This document shows positions 43,290-53,975 of a stretch of DNA of 64,000 nt, piece after piece (within the stretch, counting starts at the first letter, position 1; each line of letters opens with the position of its first letter). The notes beneath the pieces were generated by a model. It did no database searches, was not told where the DNA came from, and was given only the letters and a program-made list of their open reading frames with translations. This DNA is from Trichaptum fuscoviolaceum (Eukaryota > Basidiomycota > Agaricomycetes > Hymenochaetales > Trichaptaceae): the NCBI GenBank assembly GCA_910574455.1, contig CAJSYZ010000007.1:3665773-3729772 (forward strand). The letters run 5' to 3'. Position numbers and translations under genes: made by a program.

Positions 43290-43668
43290 ACCTCTTTCTT
43301 CACTACCACTCCCTCAAGTCCCTCGACTTCGAGCCTCCATCCAGAGCTTTCCTCATCACAGCGCTCTCAAGCCACTCCCTCAAGCCCTCATCCTCTTCGA
43401 GCCTCCGCTTCAGCCCCAATGCCAGCCACCGAGTAGCGTGCAGCGGTGGCTGGACCTCCTTCCAAGGTAAATAAACCTGAGTACACGCATCGTTACTCAC
43501 CTATCTTCCTCCTACTATCACTTCCTCAAACCCCTCGTCCTTTACCGAGCCTCCGCCCCGAGCAGGAGCTTTCCTCGTCACAGCGCTTCCCTCAAGCCCT
43601 CGTTCCCTTCGAGCCTCCGCCCCGAGCCGGAGCTTCCCTCGTCACAGCGCTCTCAAGACCATTTGGGC
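43290..43668. repeat. degenerate pyrimidine-rich tandem repeats
   Basis: Units contain CTCAAGCCCTCG/A, TTCGAGCCTCCGC, GAGCTTTCCTCGTCACAGCG. Two nearly identical units end at about 43597 and 43650; older, more diverged units start near 43298, 43365 and 43480. Confidence 0.7.
43422..43453. other. perfect 10-bp inverted repeat (hairpin)
   Basis: CCAGCCACCG at 43422-43431 pairs perfectly with CGGTGGCTGG at 43444-43453 across a 12-nt loop, in the middle of the repeat array. A stable RNA hairpin if transcribed. Confidence 0.65.
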
Positions 43669-43790
43669 TTGCATAGGTTATCGCCAGCCGCCTGACTGAC
43701 GAACTGACGGATGTGCCACCCGTGTCTAACGTTCGGTGACCTCGATGTGCTGGCACGCCTATGCGAAGGTAAGTGATATTCAGTGATGCA

Positions 43791-43937
43791 CACTGCTCTT
43801 GCTTTCACCTGCGGGACCACCATCCTGACGGGATAAGTCGAGACAGTCTGCTTTTCTTATCGTTGGCGTGCACCATTCTGCTCTCGCTTTCACCTGCAGG
43901 ACCACAATCCTGACGGGACAAGTCGACGAGGTTTGCT
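43791..43937. repeat. direct duplication of about 62 bp
   Basis: 43791-43852 and 43873-43937 share GCTTTCACCTGC, GGACCAC, ATCCTGACGGGA and AAGTCGA in order, separated by about 20 bp. Confidence 0.65.
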
Positions 43938-44943
43938 CTCCGCCTTCGTCTCCTAGTACGAAGCTGTCGTAAGCCGTGTGGAGGGATCTCTCGGCAGTAG
44001 AATACGCGCCTTCCTATGTACGATGACCTGTATCCAGTTGGCGTCCCGGATGGTGCATGCTCCGAGTCCGATCCTCGGTAGTGGCGAGAATTTATGGGCG
44101 GCTAGGGGCAACCGAACCGCCCTCCTGCGAACCAGCAAGATCCTTTCAGGACATGAGCTCGGAGGTGCTGGTTATCCCCCTCTGCGGCATGTGGTTCAAG
44201 GGTTGGTCTCCACATCCTCCCTTTGATGGGCAGGGCTGTAATATAATTTCTCTTTTGCGGGCGGGGCGCGTTGTCGGGGGTGAACGCTCATCGTAGGTAA
44301 GGTGGTTGCTAGTGCGCCAGGCTGTCGACTTCGCGTCTCATGCACCGGCATGGGACCGAGGCTGAAACCTGACAAGTGGCATTGCCTGCGACGGAATGAA
44401 CGGCTTACGGACACGCCACGGACGCATTGGAGGTTTGTTACACCACAAACTAATTGTGTGATCGTAAGATATGTGTGACCAGAAAGGTATGTCTACTTGA
44501 GAGAATGTCGTGAGCAGTCGTGATGGCAGAGATACTCCCTTACGCGCCTTCCTTGAGTTCTAAGTGTATAATCTCTTCTCGTCGTCTATGTGTTCGTTAC
44601 AATGGAGATGTTCTAAGTTCGCACTCGAATTTTCCGACATAAGAGAGCGAAGGTCAAGAAGAACTGAGTTCTAGTAAGTATTGAAGTTGAAGCGACGATC
44701 AGGGTCAAATCGGAGTCTCAAGTTCCCGCTCCGCCACTCACATGACGATCATATCTGTTGTGTACCTTCCATAGCTTTGTGAAGACCGCTCGGTTTACAA
44801 GTCTCTTGCTTGTCTCTTCTCCCCCTTCATACTCGCCAGAGCTGAGATAAATTTGACAGACTATCATTCAAGCGCAAACTTCAGTATAACAGAAACATCA
44901 AGAAACTAGCGGGGCACATCTTGTGCAACAGGAAGACAGAAAC
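43938..44943. other. intergenic, nothing further supported
   Basis: No motif-bearing ORF on either strand. The right end is the 3' UTR of the following minus-strand gene. Confidence 0.5.
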
Positions 44944-46007
44944 TCAGTTCTTCGGGTAGAGGCTCAGCTTCTGCTGCACATCCTTCGTGACTTTCTCTAT
45001 GTCCTCGACCCTCGCACTCACGAGGCCTTCCTCGCCGAGCCTCTCGCGCACACCTGTCATGACATCGCGAACGACGACGCCATGAAGACCGGTCCATTTC
45101 ATCACATGGGTGCCAGTGAACTTGCTCTGTAGGGCGATGCGCGTGATGGCCTCATTGTATTTGTCCTTCTTCCCGAAGAAGACCAGTGCCTCTTGTACAA
45201 CAGCGGATGGCTGGACCACTGGCTTCGCTGGAGCAGCGCTGGCGAGGACGCGCGTATATCCCAGGAAGGACTGGAACACGACACGCCTATCCACGTTCTT
45301 GACCTTTATGGCATTGGCCGTCTCTATGACGAGACGAGGGACAAAGAAGCGAGACGTTTGGACCCATGCGAAAAGTTCCTTCATGGTGTTGAACCCGTTC
45401 TCCCATGTCTTAATGGACAGACCCATGAAGTGCAAGATGTCCGTGAAGGAGGAAGACAGCTGGAACGACGGTGGGTGCGCCTTGTCATTCGGGGACGACT
45501 GAATCTGCATCAATAAACAGAACATCAGAACCGAGTCAGTAAACAAATTAAAACTGGACTGCCGACCTTAAGACCCTTGGAGCCGAGCGAGAGGCCATGA
45601 GCTTTAGCTAGAACGCCCAAGATCATGCCTAGATCACCGTAGCTACGGAAGAACATAATTCCATCATATTCGACCTTGTTGGCGCATGTCTCGACGTTGA
45701 CCTGAACGAACTTTCCGCCGGCAGTAGGAACCGCGAAGTGTGCGATGCGGCTACCATCTTCTTCCATGAGCTGTGCGCCAAGTGTCTTCTGAGTCTGTGC
45801 GGGGCTCACAGTGCCGACGGGCTCGCACACGACAAAGTAGATGTCACCGTGCTCGGTTTTCTCAGGAGATGGAGCAGGAACGCCCACCACCTTGTAAATG
45901 GACTTGAGCTTGTCGCCGACGCTAACTTTCAGCTTGGTGTATGACTCGGTGGGACGGAGAGGGAAGGCCTCCTCTCCGAGCTTGGCGGTGAAAGACTTGT
46001 TCGACAT
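44944..46007 (-). CDS. conserved fungal hypothetical protein, possibly nucleotidyltransferase-like, copy 1
   Basis: Two exons, 46007-45567 and 45504-44944, give 1,002 bases, 333 residues. The first exon holds VGVPAPSPEKTEHGDIYFVV, which resembles the GDxDF core of nucleotidyltransferase-fold proteins (here GDIYF, with the second Asp replaced by Tyr), then FRSYGDLGMILGVLAKAHGL. The second exon has FMGLSIKTWENGFNTMKELF and WVQTSRFFVPRLV and ends LYPKN. Basidiomycete genomes carry such proteins in expanded families without an assigned role. The intron donor is GTCGGC, weaker than the GTAGGT at the same place in copy 2. Copy 1 may be catalytically impaired because of the Asp-to-Tyr change. Fold assignment is inference. 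Confidence 0.7.
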
Positions 46008-46993
46008 CGTCGTTGTCGTGGATTTGAAGAGTTTTGTGAGTGTAAGAGTTTAACGATCTAGACAGCTGCTTGTCAAGAAGAGGACAATTCGTTGTATGAT
46101 GAAGTGCAAGAGACATTTACTTCCCTCCTTTATAGGTTTGAATTCAGCTGCGGTCGCTGTATGCTCAGGTAGGTCTGGACTGCGGAGGACATCGAAAAGG
46201 CGAGTAAAAGTGGGCGATTCGAGCGAAAGATATTTCAGAGCACCGCAGCGATGGGTTTCTCTCCCATTTCCATCGATCGTCGACTCAGCTTTTATTATCG
46301 CTTGACTTTACACCACCATCTACTGTGGTCGATGCACACTTGCACAGTTCCGGTGGCTATCGATGTGAAGGATTTCTTTTACTTGGATTCACGGATCGTT
46401 GCAGTGAAGCAAGGTCTCAGCCGTAGCATACCATTTGCTTTGAATGGGCTGCGGTGCAGCGTCATGATCATGCATACACTGTGACTTCTGCGCAATTGTA
46501 GATCTGTGAGACAGTGGATACTAGCCGGGTACGTTTGAGTTGTGGTAGTAAACACAGGAAGTTACACCTCGCGTAGTACGCTATCCTCTCGTTATGTCGA
46601 ACTGATTGCATGACACTAGCCAATTGTCACCTGTAATGGACTGTTCAAACACCACTGGCAATAACCGCAGGTTTATCGTGCAAAACACACAAGCGAGATA
46701 AAGATTTCCCCACCTATTACAAAGAGGGATAGAATCTGTTATAAAAACTTAGATGGACTGAAGCTCTGAGTCCTTGAAATTTCGTAGCAGATCCGACGTA
46801 GCATTTAGAGACAACACTGATAACACTGTGAATCACAGTGATGATCAGGGTCGAGTCGGAGTTCCCCACAGACATTCCAGCAGGCAAACTTAAACTTCAA
46901 AGGTCAATCCTCTAAACTACCGTAGACTCGTAGCCAGTCGCAATTTATCTTACCACCCGATAAGTTCACGACTGGTTCGAGTCTAAAGCTACC
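46008..46993. other. intergenic between paralogues, no gene
   Basis: Promoter and 5' UTR of copy 1, then short ORFs without motifs. Confidence 0.5.
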
Positions 46994-47002
46994 GTGACTT
47001 TA

Positions 47003-47117
47003 TAGTCTCGTAACCAGACCGCTGCTTTTGGGGTCGCCGGCCACTGGGTGGGGCTCAAGCGCCGGTCTGCCACAGCAGACATCTAAAAACGCTACGCCTG
47101 GCCTGGTCACGAGGCTA
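47003..47117. mobile_element. 115-bp MITE related to the outer transposon
   Basis: Begins TAGTCTCGTAACCAGACC; the reverse complement of its end begins TAGCCTCGTGACCAGGCC. It is flanked by a perfect 9-bp direct repeat, GTGACTTTA, at 46994-47002 and 47118-47126. Termini and duplication length match the element at 20240-27452, so the same transposase probably moved both. No coding capacity. Confidence 0.8.
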
Positions 47118-47317
47118 GTGACTTTACTGGTTCATGAGACTTGCTTTGCACTATAACTGTTAGCCTTAAGACTTAAGTACGTGCACAACTGAAAATAAAG
47201 CTTTCGGACGCAATGTTGCACAACTTGCACTATCATTCAAAAGGAAACATCATAAAGGAAACAACAAAAAACTATCAATGGTCGAGTGTGGCACAGAGTG
47301 CGAGGATGCGAGGTCCC

Positions 47318-48410
47318 TCAATTCATCTTCTTGGGGTAAAGGTTGAGCTTCTGTTGCACCTCCTTCGTGATTTGCTCGATATCTGCAACCTTCGCGGTCA
47401 CGATACCGTCGTCACCAAGCCTTTCGTGCACACCCTTCATCACTGTCCGAACATCCATGCCATAAAGACCCGTCCATTTCATGACGTGCTTTCCGGTGAA
47501 CTTTTCCGCGAACGTGATGCGCTTGACATTGCCCTTGACGATTTCATCGTATTTGGCTTTCTTGCCGAAGAAAACGAGAGCTTCTTTCACCACAACAGAT
47601 GGCTGAACCGCAGGCTTTGATGAAGCACCACTGGCTAGGGTACGCGCGAAGATGAGGAAGGCGGAATACACGATCCGCCTCTCAATGTTTTTGACTTTGA
47701 CGTCGTTGGCGGTCTCCGTAACGAGACGTGGGACAAAGAAGCGAGAGGTTTGGATCCACGCGAAAAGTTCCTTCATGTTATTGAATCCATTCTCCCATGT
47801 CTTAATGGAGAGACCCATGAAACCTAAGATGTCTGGGAAGGACGAGGAGAGTTGAAATGATGACGGGTGCGTCTTGTCGGCCTGAGACGAGTGAGTCTAC
47901 AAAGAACGAGGTGAAGAAAATAAGTAAGGTACTCCGTCGCGAGATAGCACACTGACCACCTACCTTAAGACCCTTGGAACCAAGCGACAAGCCATGAGCA
48001 CGAGCAAGAAGGCCTAGAATCATTCCCAAGTCTCCGTAGCTTCGGAAAAACATGATTCCATCGAATTCAGGCTTGTTGTCGCAGGTCTCAACATTGACCT
48101 GGATGAACTTGCCGTCCGGAACAGGGACCGCATAGTGCGCGATGCGGCTTCCCTCTTCGACTTCGACCTGGACACCAGGACCAAGAATCCGTTGAATCTG
48201 CGCAGGACTGACAGTGCCGATGGGATCGCACACGGCGAAGTCGATATCACCGTGCATAGGCTTTTCGGGAGCCGGTGCAGGCACACCTGCATACCTGTGA
48301 AGTGCCTTGAGCTTTCCGCCGATAGCGGCCTTAATCTCGGTGTACTCCTTGGTAGAACGGAGAGGGAACGCGTCCTGTCCCAACTTTGTAGCAAACAATT
48401 GTCCCGGCAT
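47318..48410 (-). CDS. conserved fungal hypothetical protein, possibly nucleotidyltransferase-like, copy 2
   Basis: Two exons, 48410-47964 and 47896-47318, give 341 residues. The start is the ATG at 48410 (MPGQLFATKLGQDAFPL); the frame upstream has no other ATG. It keeps HGDIDFAVCDP, with both Asp of a GDxD-type pair, unlike copy 1. It shares GIMFFRSYGDLGMILGLLAR, GLSLGSKGLK at the intron, GLSIKTWENGFNNMKELFAW and the C-terminal QQKLNLYPKK with copy 1. The same intron position proves a duplication of the whole gene. The 5' flanks also look related (both mRNA leaders contain a TCTAGAC stretch). Function unknown. Confidence 0.72.
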
Positions 48411-49272
48411 AGTCTTAAGTTTCGTTTCTTTCAAACGTTTGCGAGTAGACGAGTAGATCTAGACGAGACCTTGTCGAGCAGAGGACGGTTTGTTGTCTAA
48501 TGAAGTACTTGAGTCATTCAACTCCCTGTTTTATAGGTATGGTCCAGCTGCGGTTGTAGAGGGTCCAAATTTCCCCAAGCTACGGTGCGTAATTCACAGC
48601 GCAAGTAGAGTAGCTATTTTGAATGCCTGGTAGCTACGCAGAAACGCGCAGGTCAGATAAACCAGCAGAGTATCACAGCAATGTAGTACCAAGTGTGTTA
48701 TCATTTTCTCCGAATGCAATCGCTGACTCTGTTCGTCATTTCAGTGGATATTGGCGCCGCCGAGATCGATAAAAATCGCATAATAATAGCAAGCATCGAT
48801 GGCAAGGACCTTTATGTTTTTTTGTGAAGGCTATCCCAGCTACCCGCGGTGGAAAGTGACTGTGTCACAGGCGATCAATAAACAACGCTACCCACAAGAT
48901 AGTTCGTTACTTACTTCAATCAACGTAAGAAAAGCCCACAAACCAAAAGCCTTGGTATCATAATTCATAGCAGTGTTTCTGTAACAGAACAAGTAGCAAC
49001 ATGAAGTATCACATGCTGGCCGACCAGCAAATAAAATTGTTTGCAAGCACAGGAAAGGAACGTCGTGTCTTGGCTGCATCTGTTGTATTTGCCAAATTAG
49101 ATATTTCGGCGTTTTCAGCGGTTTGGTTTGTGGGGTACTATTGCAAAACATGGATTAGGACCTCGAAGAGAAGACAAAAATAATTTTATTGCAGCTGCGC
49201 AAGCAGCGATAACATTAATTGTCAGTTGCGTTACGGGCGTTCTTAGACTGCCCGAGTTTTGAAGTCAGTAAT
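48411..49272. other. intergenic, nothing supported
   Basis: Promoter of copy 2 and 3' UTR of the next gene. Short ORFs only. Confidence 0.5.
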
Positions 49273-50314
49273 TCATTCCGACTTTTCATCTGTACCAGAC
49301 TCCGCCGACTCCTTTGGTGCATTCGCGTTCTGTATGTGTAAAGTTAGACCGAGTTCTGCTCGTACACAAGACAAATGTGAATTACTCTTGCACTCTTACG
49401 AGCCTCGCCCAAGTCAGTTGGACCACCCTCGCCCTCTTCTTGCAGGGTACCTGAGCGCTTCGCTGGCTTCTCCTTCACTTCGGGTTTGTCGCCTTCGTCG
49501 TGAACAGCGCTTGTCTGGCCTGGAGCACCGTCATCAAAGCGTGTTGTCTGCGGATGTAGTTAAGTAATCATATTGAAGAAGCGTAGAGAGCTCTTGCGAG
49601 AGCGAAGCCTTACGCTACCCTCCTCAGCGGCCTTTGCGTCCTTCGGTGAGTCCGCTTCCTAAAATAGGAGGGGGGAAGTTAAATTAGGCCGAGGAAGCAT
49701 GAAAAGCACAAGGACGAACATGAGCTTGCGCAGTGCTCTTCGCAATCTCCTCAGCACTTGCTTCTGTACCCTCGGAGTCTGTCACTGGCTCAGCAGGCTG
49801 AGCAGCTTCACCTCCGGTGAACTTCTCGCCACGGACAGCTGCGCCCTCGCTCGACGCAGGTTGATGTGCGGTCTCCAGCGGGTGACCAGCGACTGCGGTC
49901 TTGTGCGCAGCCTTCTTCGAGGGTGGGGTAAGAAGATAGAACGTCTGCGAAAGCAGATTTGTTTGTGCATTTTTTCCAGATAATGAAAGCCGAGGAAAGT
50001 TATGTTCAGCTATGTTGTTTGTTCGTGTGACCAAGTTTGAATGTACAGACCCCCAAAGCTGTTACGGTACCAGCTCCCACCTAAAGAATCATTAGAGAGC
50101 ATCATTCAGCTTAAGTTAGACAGAAGTTCGAGCGCAGAAAGAGACCCACAAGCCAAGGCAAATCGTTCTTCGCTGCTTCCTTCGCGCCGTGCGCCGCACT
50201 GGCCATCCCACGGCGCATCCCCATCCTCGCCGAGCTCATCGACGATTGACCGGCAGCTCTCGACGAGGCTGCGACCTGCGAGAGCAAGCGACGTCCAAAG
50301 TGTGCGTTCGACAT
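49273..50314 (-). CDS. probable mitochondrial protein of unknown function, 227 residues
   Basis: Six exons, 50314-50150, 50080-50051, 49944-49720, 49658-49614, 49547-49386 and 49329-49273, add to 684 bases. The N-terminus MSNAHFGRRLLSQVAASSRA and the following SARMGMRRGMASAAH are rich in Arg, Ser and Ala with no acidic residues, a strong mitochondrial presequence. A short hydrophobic segment (DLPWLVGAGTVTALGTFYLL) may be one inner-membrane helix. The rest (~150 residues) is acidic and low-complexity (EEIAKSTAQA, EEGEGGPTDLGEARKSAR) and ends DEKSE. The pattern suggests a small single-pass inner-membrane or intermembrane-space protein. The family is not recognised. A 30-nt micro-exon (exon 2) is notable. 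Confidence 0.75.
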
Positions 50315-50594
50315 TGCGTTCGTAGTGGAGATAAGATGCACAAGCAATCACAAGCTCAGCTCAACGCAGGCGGACTCAGAGACTCTGGCTTGAGAACATT
50401 TTCGACAACTCTGGTTCAACTTGGTGCAAAATGACGTCACTTCCTCGGCTGACCTCGGCACGTCATTATTCCATCAGCCGAGTTCTCCCGCTTACAATTT
50501 ACAATTTACACAGCACGGAAGAAAACACACGAATATTTCAGAATCAAGCTACTGAAATATTCCTTGCAAGTAGAAACAGATACATATTCTTATT

Positions 50595-52894
50595 TTATTG
50601 AGGAACAGAAGCTGCGACACTCTTCCAGAACCTGTGGTAAGGAATAAGCATCACACATAGCCGAGTCTAATGATAAAACAAAGACCTACTCGCAACGCTG
50701 GAGAAGAGCTGGATCAGTTTTGAAAGGCCGTATATCCACCCGAGCGTCCTCTGTTTCATTAAAGAGCATCTCAATATGTCCCGTGTTAAATGTAGCCCAA
50801 TGAGGTGTAATGATGTCTGGAACTGGCGGATGGACGTTCGGGTCAAATGATCGAACTACGCCGAGGAAGCCGCCGGCAAACGATGCATAGAACTGAGCGT
50901 TATCGAATGCAGGGGGCCCAATAAGACTTTATGAAGGATTAGAATGGCCTGTCGATGGGAAGTCACCTTACGAACTCACGTTGTTAAAGGGAAGTAGTAT
51001 CGGACATCATTGCCATGATCTCCCGGAGGAATTGCAAACTCTCCCTGTAACTGCACTCAGCATTGAGGATACCGGCAACCCATCGTATTTCGCACCTTAT
51101 ACGAGCGTCCAGGAAACGTACTGAGGAGGAAGTAAGTAGGACAGATGAAAATTGCTGCATACAAGTACGTTAGATCATATCGAGAGAGGCTGGAGACTGT
51201 TATCTCACATTCACCCATGATTGCAACGGCTTGATCAAAGACAGTGTTCAATCCAACACCTGTGTATGTTTTCACGGTTTGTTGAATCTCTTTTTCGCTG
51301 AATTGCGGCATCAACTGTGCAACATAGTCGGACAGAGTCTGGTTCGCTAAAATAGTTGAAGATACGAAGGCGCGGCCTTCGAATGTGTTCGTAACTGCGA
51401 GGAATACGTTCTGGAGCGCATAGGTTCAGTTCTTCTTGAATTGCATATTCGACTGCAGGTGATACATACGCCATTCAGCTTTCCTCGAAGGATCGTCTGA
51501 ACAGGGCGTTCGACGATGAATTCCCCATCGACGACGGGAACCGTGACAAACGTTCCAGAGAATCCAGAATTATTGATGTCGAGATTTGCAGCCTGAATGT
51601 CTCCGACATCTGCCTCAACGAGGCATGCGAAGGTGTCTGTAGCATTGGAGCACCCTACTAGTTGCACAAGCTCGGAGTATAGTTTCTGTTGCACAGATCG
51701 GCGACTTTTCAGAAAAAGGAGGAAGAGAGGATGTACGCACCTCGGGAACGGGGTCATCGAAATTATATTGCGACGGCAAGAATGTCGAGCTCGTCATAGC
51801 GGCATGAAATAGAGGCGGTTGCGTATTGCCTCCATGGGCCACCATATGCTGAATCACTGAGCCTGCACCAGCTGATTCTCCCCATATTGTTACCTTAGTC
51901 GGATCGCCGCCAAACAGATGGATCTAGTTACATCGTCAGTTCAACGAAGGAGCTCGCTACTTGGAGATCGACGTTGTTGCTTACAAACTGCTGAATCCAT
52001 TTGAGAGCAAACTCCTGATCCACTACCAAGCGAGGGAAGTCAGTGACGTTCATACAGACGAAGGTATGGATTCACTCACGCAGCCCGACATTCAAGGCAC
52101 CTTTTTGCTTCACCTCCTTCCCCGGGAGGAAGCCTGGCCGTTAGAAGCTTAAGACCACAAAGACAGAATGGGATTGGATAAGAAACAACTACCGAAGACT
52201 CCCAACCGGTACTCTAGCTCAACGGCCACGATTCCCCCTCCGGCCTCGGGAATGAGATCAGAACCACTCATTCCGACGGTACTGAGCTGGATATATCTAT
52301 AGTTGGTGTTGATTCAGCGATTCACTCCAATTAATGCTGTAGCAATACTCGCCCTCCGCCGTGGATCCAGAAGATCACTGGCATCTTAGCTTTCGGATTT
52401 ATTGGACCAGAGACATGGACACTGGGAGCGAAGCTCAGCATACAACACTAAAATATAAGTTCTGTACGAGAACATACTTTAAGAATAAGCAATCTTCTAT
52501 ATCTGTCGACTGTCTCGTTGTGAGCCCACGGAACGGTGATGTCGGACTGGTTCCTGAGTTTGCCGAGGGACATGCAGGGGGCTGCGTATCAGCGATCTGG
52601 ATACCTGGAGCCTTGAGAGGTGGCGCTGGTGCTTGAAATCTTAATTTTCCTGAAGAACAAATCAGCATACAAAAACCGCACCAATCGAAACACGGGGATT
52701 ATTGGGGGAAAATCATGCTCACCTATTGGAGGGGCAGCATATCGTATGCCTAGGAAGTTTGTTATATTTGCTGTCGAATTGAACACGCCTTGGTAGGTCG
52801 CATAGCCGAGGTCTACGACTGGAGGAGAATCCGCCTTTATCGTAGTCAGAGATCCTACGACTAAAAAGCTTGACAACGCATGGATGAAGCGCAT
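50595..52894 (-). CDS. secreted type-B carboxylesterase/lipase
   Basis: The chosen start (52894) gives a clear signal peptide, MRFIHALSSFLVVGSLTTIK. The mature protein begins near ADSPPVVDLGYATYQGVFN, the usual start of fungal COesterase domains, followed by NFLGIRYAAPP. The nucleophile elbow is GESAGAGS in TIWGESAGAGSVIQ. The likely catalytic His is in FAIPPGDHGNDVRYYF. The C-terminus ends FWKSVAASVPQ, typical of this subfamily. The last short exon is joined across 50693-50634 (GTAGGT..CAG); reading through would stop two codons later. About eight introns. Family members hydrolyse carboxylic, triacylglycerol or sterol esters outside the cell; the actual substrate cannot be read from the sequence. 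Confidence 0.82.
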
Positions 52895-53975
52895 TTTCGC
52901 CGGAGGACAGACGAGCAAAGCATTCAGGTATTTTATACTACCATTGATTTATCATCAAATGTCAGTGGGGCAGCGATCCGAATTGCTCTTGAGTCGATCA
53001 TGACAACACATTCCTGGTCATCTGGTCGCGAATGCCCTCTCGTTCGACAGAGAAAATTGTGTGATTGGAGCTGCTCGGCATTGTAAGCAGATCTCACACA
53101 GCTATGTGGCGAAGAACCATAGACACGGGCCGTCAGATCATTAGGACCGTCGATCCGATTCTTGCAATATGAGAAGGCACCTTTATTGGAAGCGAGTTAA
53201 CGGAAGGTCAGCACATGCCAGTGTTCGAGAAAGACTATCCGCTAAAGAACAAGCATTGAAAAGCACCCAGTCACTTGATCGCTCTTCAAATATGTGATCG
53301 CTACATGGATACTTGGAAGATATGTAACATATAGTCCTCTCCATATCTAGCAGGGGACGTGACAGCAGCAGTGATGTTGAAGTTTTATATTGAGTAGATG
53401 GTAAAGGCCTTTTCGCCGAAGTTGCTTCCGTGTGTCCTATTTTTGTATGCCCTTCGGAGCGTATATAATGAGCAATGGTCGGAATCAGCAGATACTTCTC
53501 GGAGCTCAGCGACGTTCGCTTGATACATAGATTTGTCGCGTTGAAATAGTAAGGTTGATGGGAGTAAGTAGGAAGAACTCTGAAGACGAGATGAACTCGG
53601 AGTTTCAAATCTGAAATCGATACCACAGCGTCACACTGCACTGCCAGTGAACCTGCGTTCACTAACAATTACAAAGCTCTGATTATTTGTTCTCCTGCTG
53701 TTCTGAATTTATTTAGACACATGTACATCATATGAATTACATTCCGCTCAAAGGACATAGAACAGACAGATATACTCTTAAGGAATCAAGCGAGTGAACA
53801 CAACTATGCTAGAACTAGATGCGAGCCATACAGTGCAGAGACGAGGCAATGAGTCAGAGAATGTGTACAGCGAAAGCCAATTTGAGAACAAAGAAACTAA
53901 GAAAAGAACGTAGGAAATAGACGAATGGATGGTTTACTGAAACAAAAAAGTAAGAAAAAAGGCAATATGTACAAT
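52895..53975. other. intergenic, no supported gene
   Basis: About 1.08 kb upstream of the esterase and downstream of the RA/PH gene. A 161-codon minus-strand ORF (53183-53668) has no family motif or splice context and is not called. Confidence 0.45.

Noticed and set aside
46900..46985. Possible tRNA ending in GGTTCGAGTC
   Set aside because: No cloverleaf; the lower half runs straight into the MITE target duplication.
53183..53668. 161-codon minus-strand ORF
   Set aside because: No motif, no splice partner, and composition unlike neighbouring genes.
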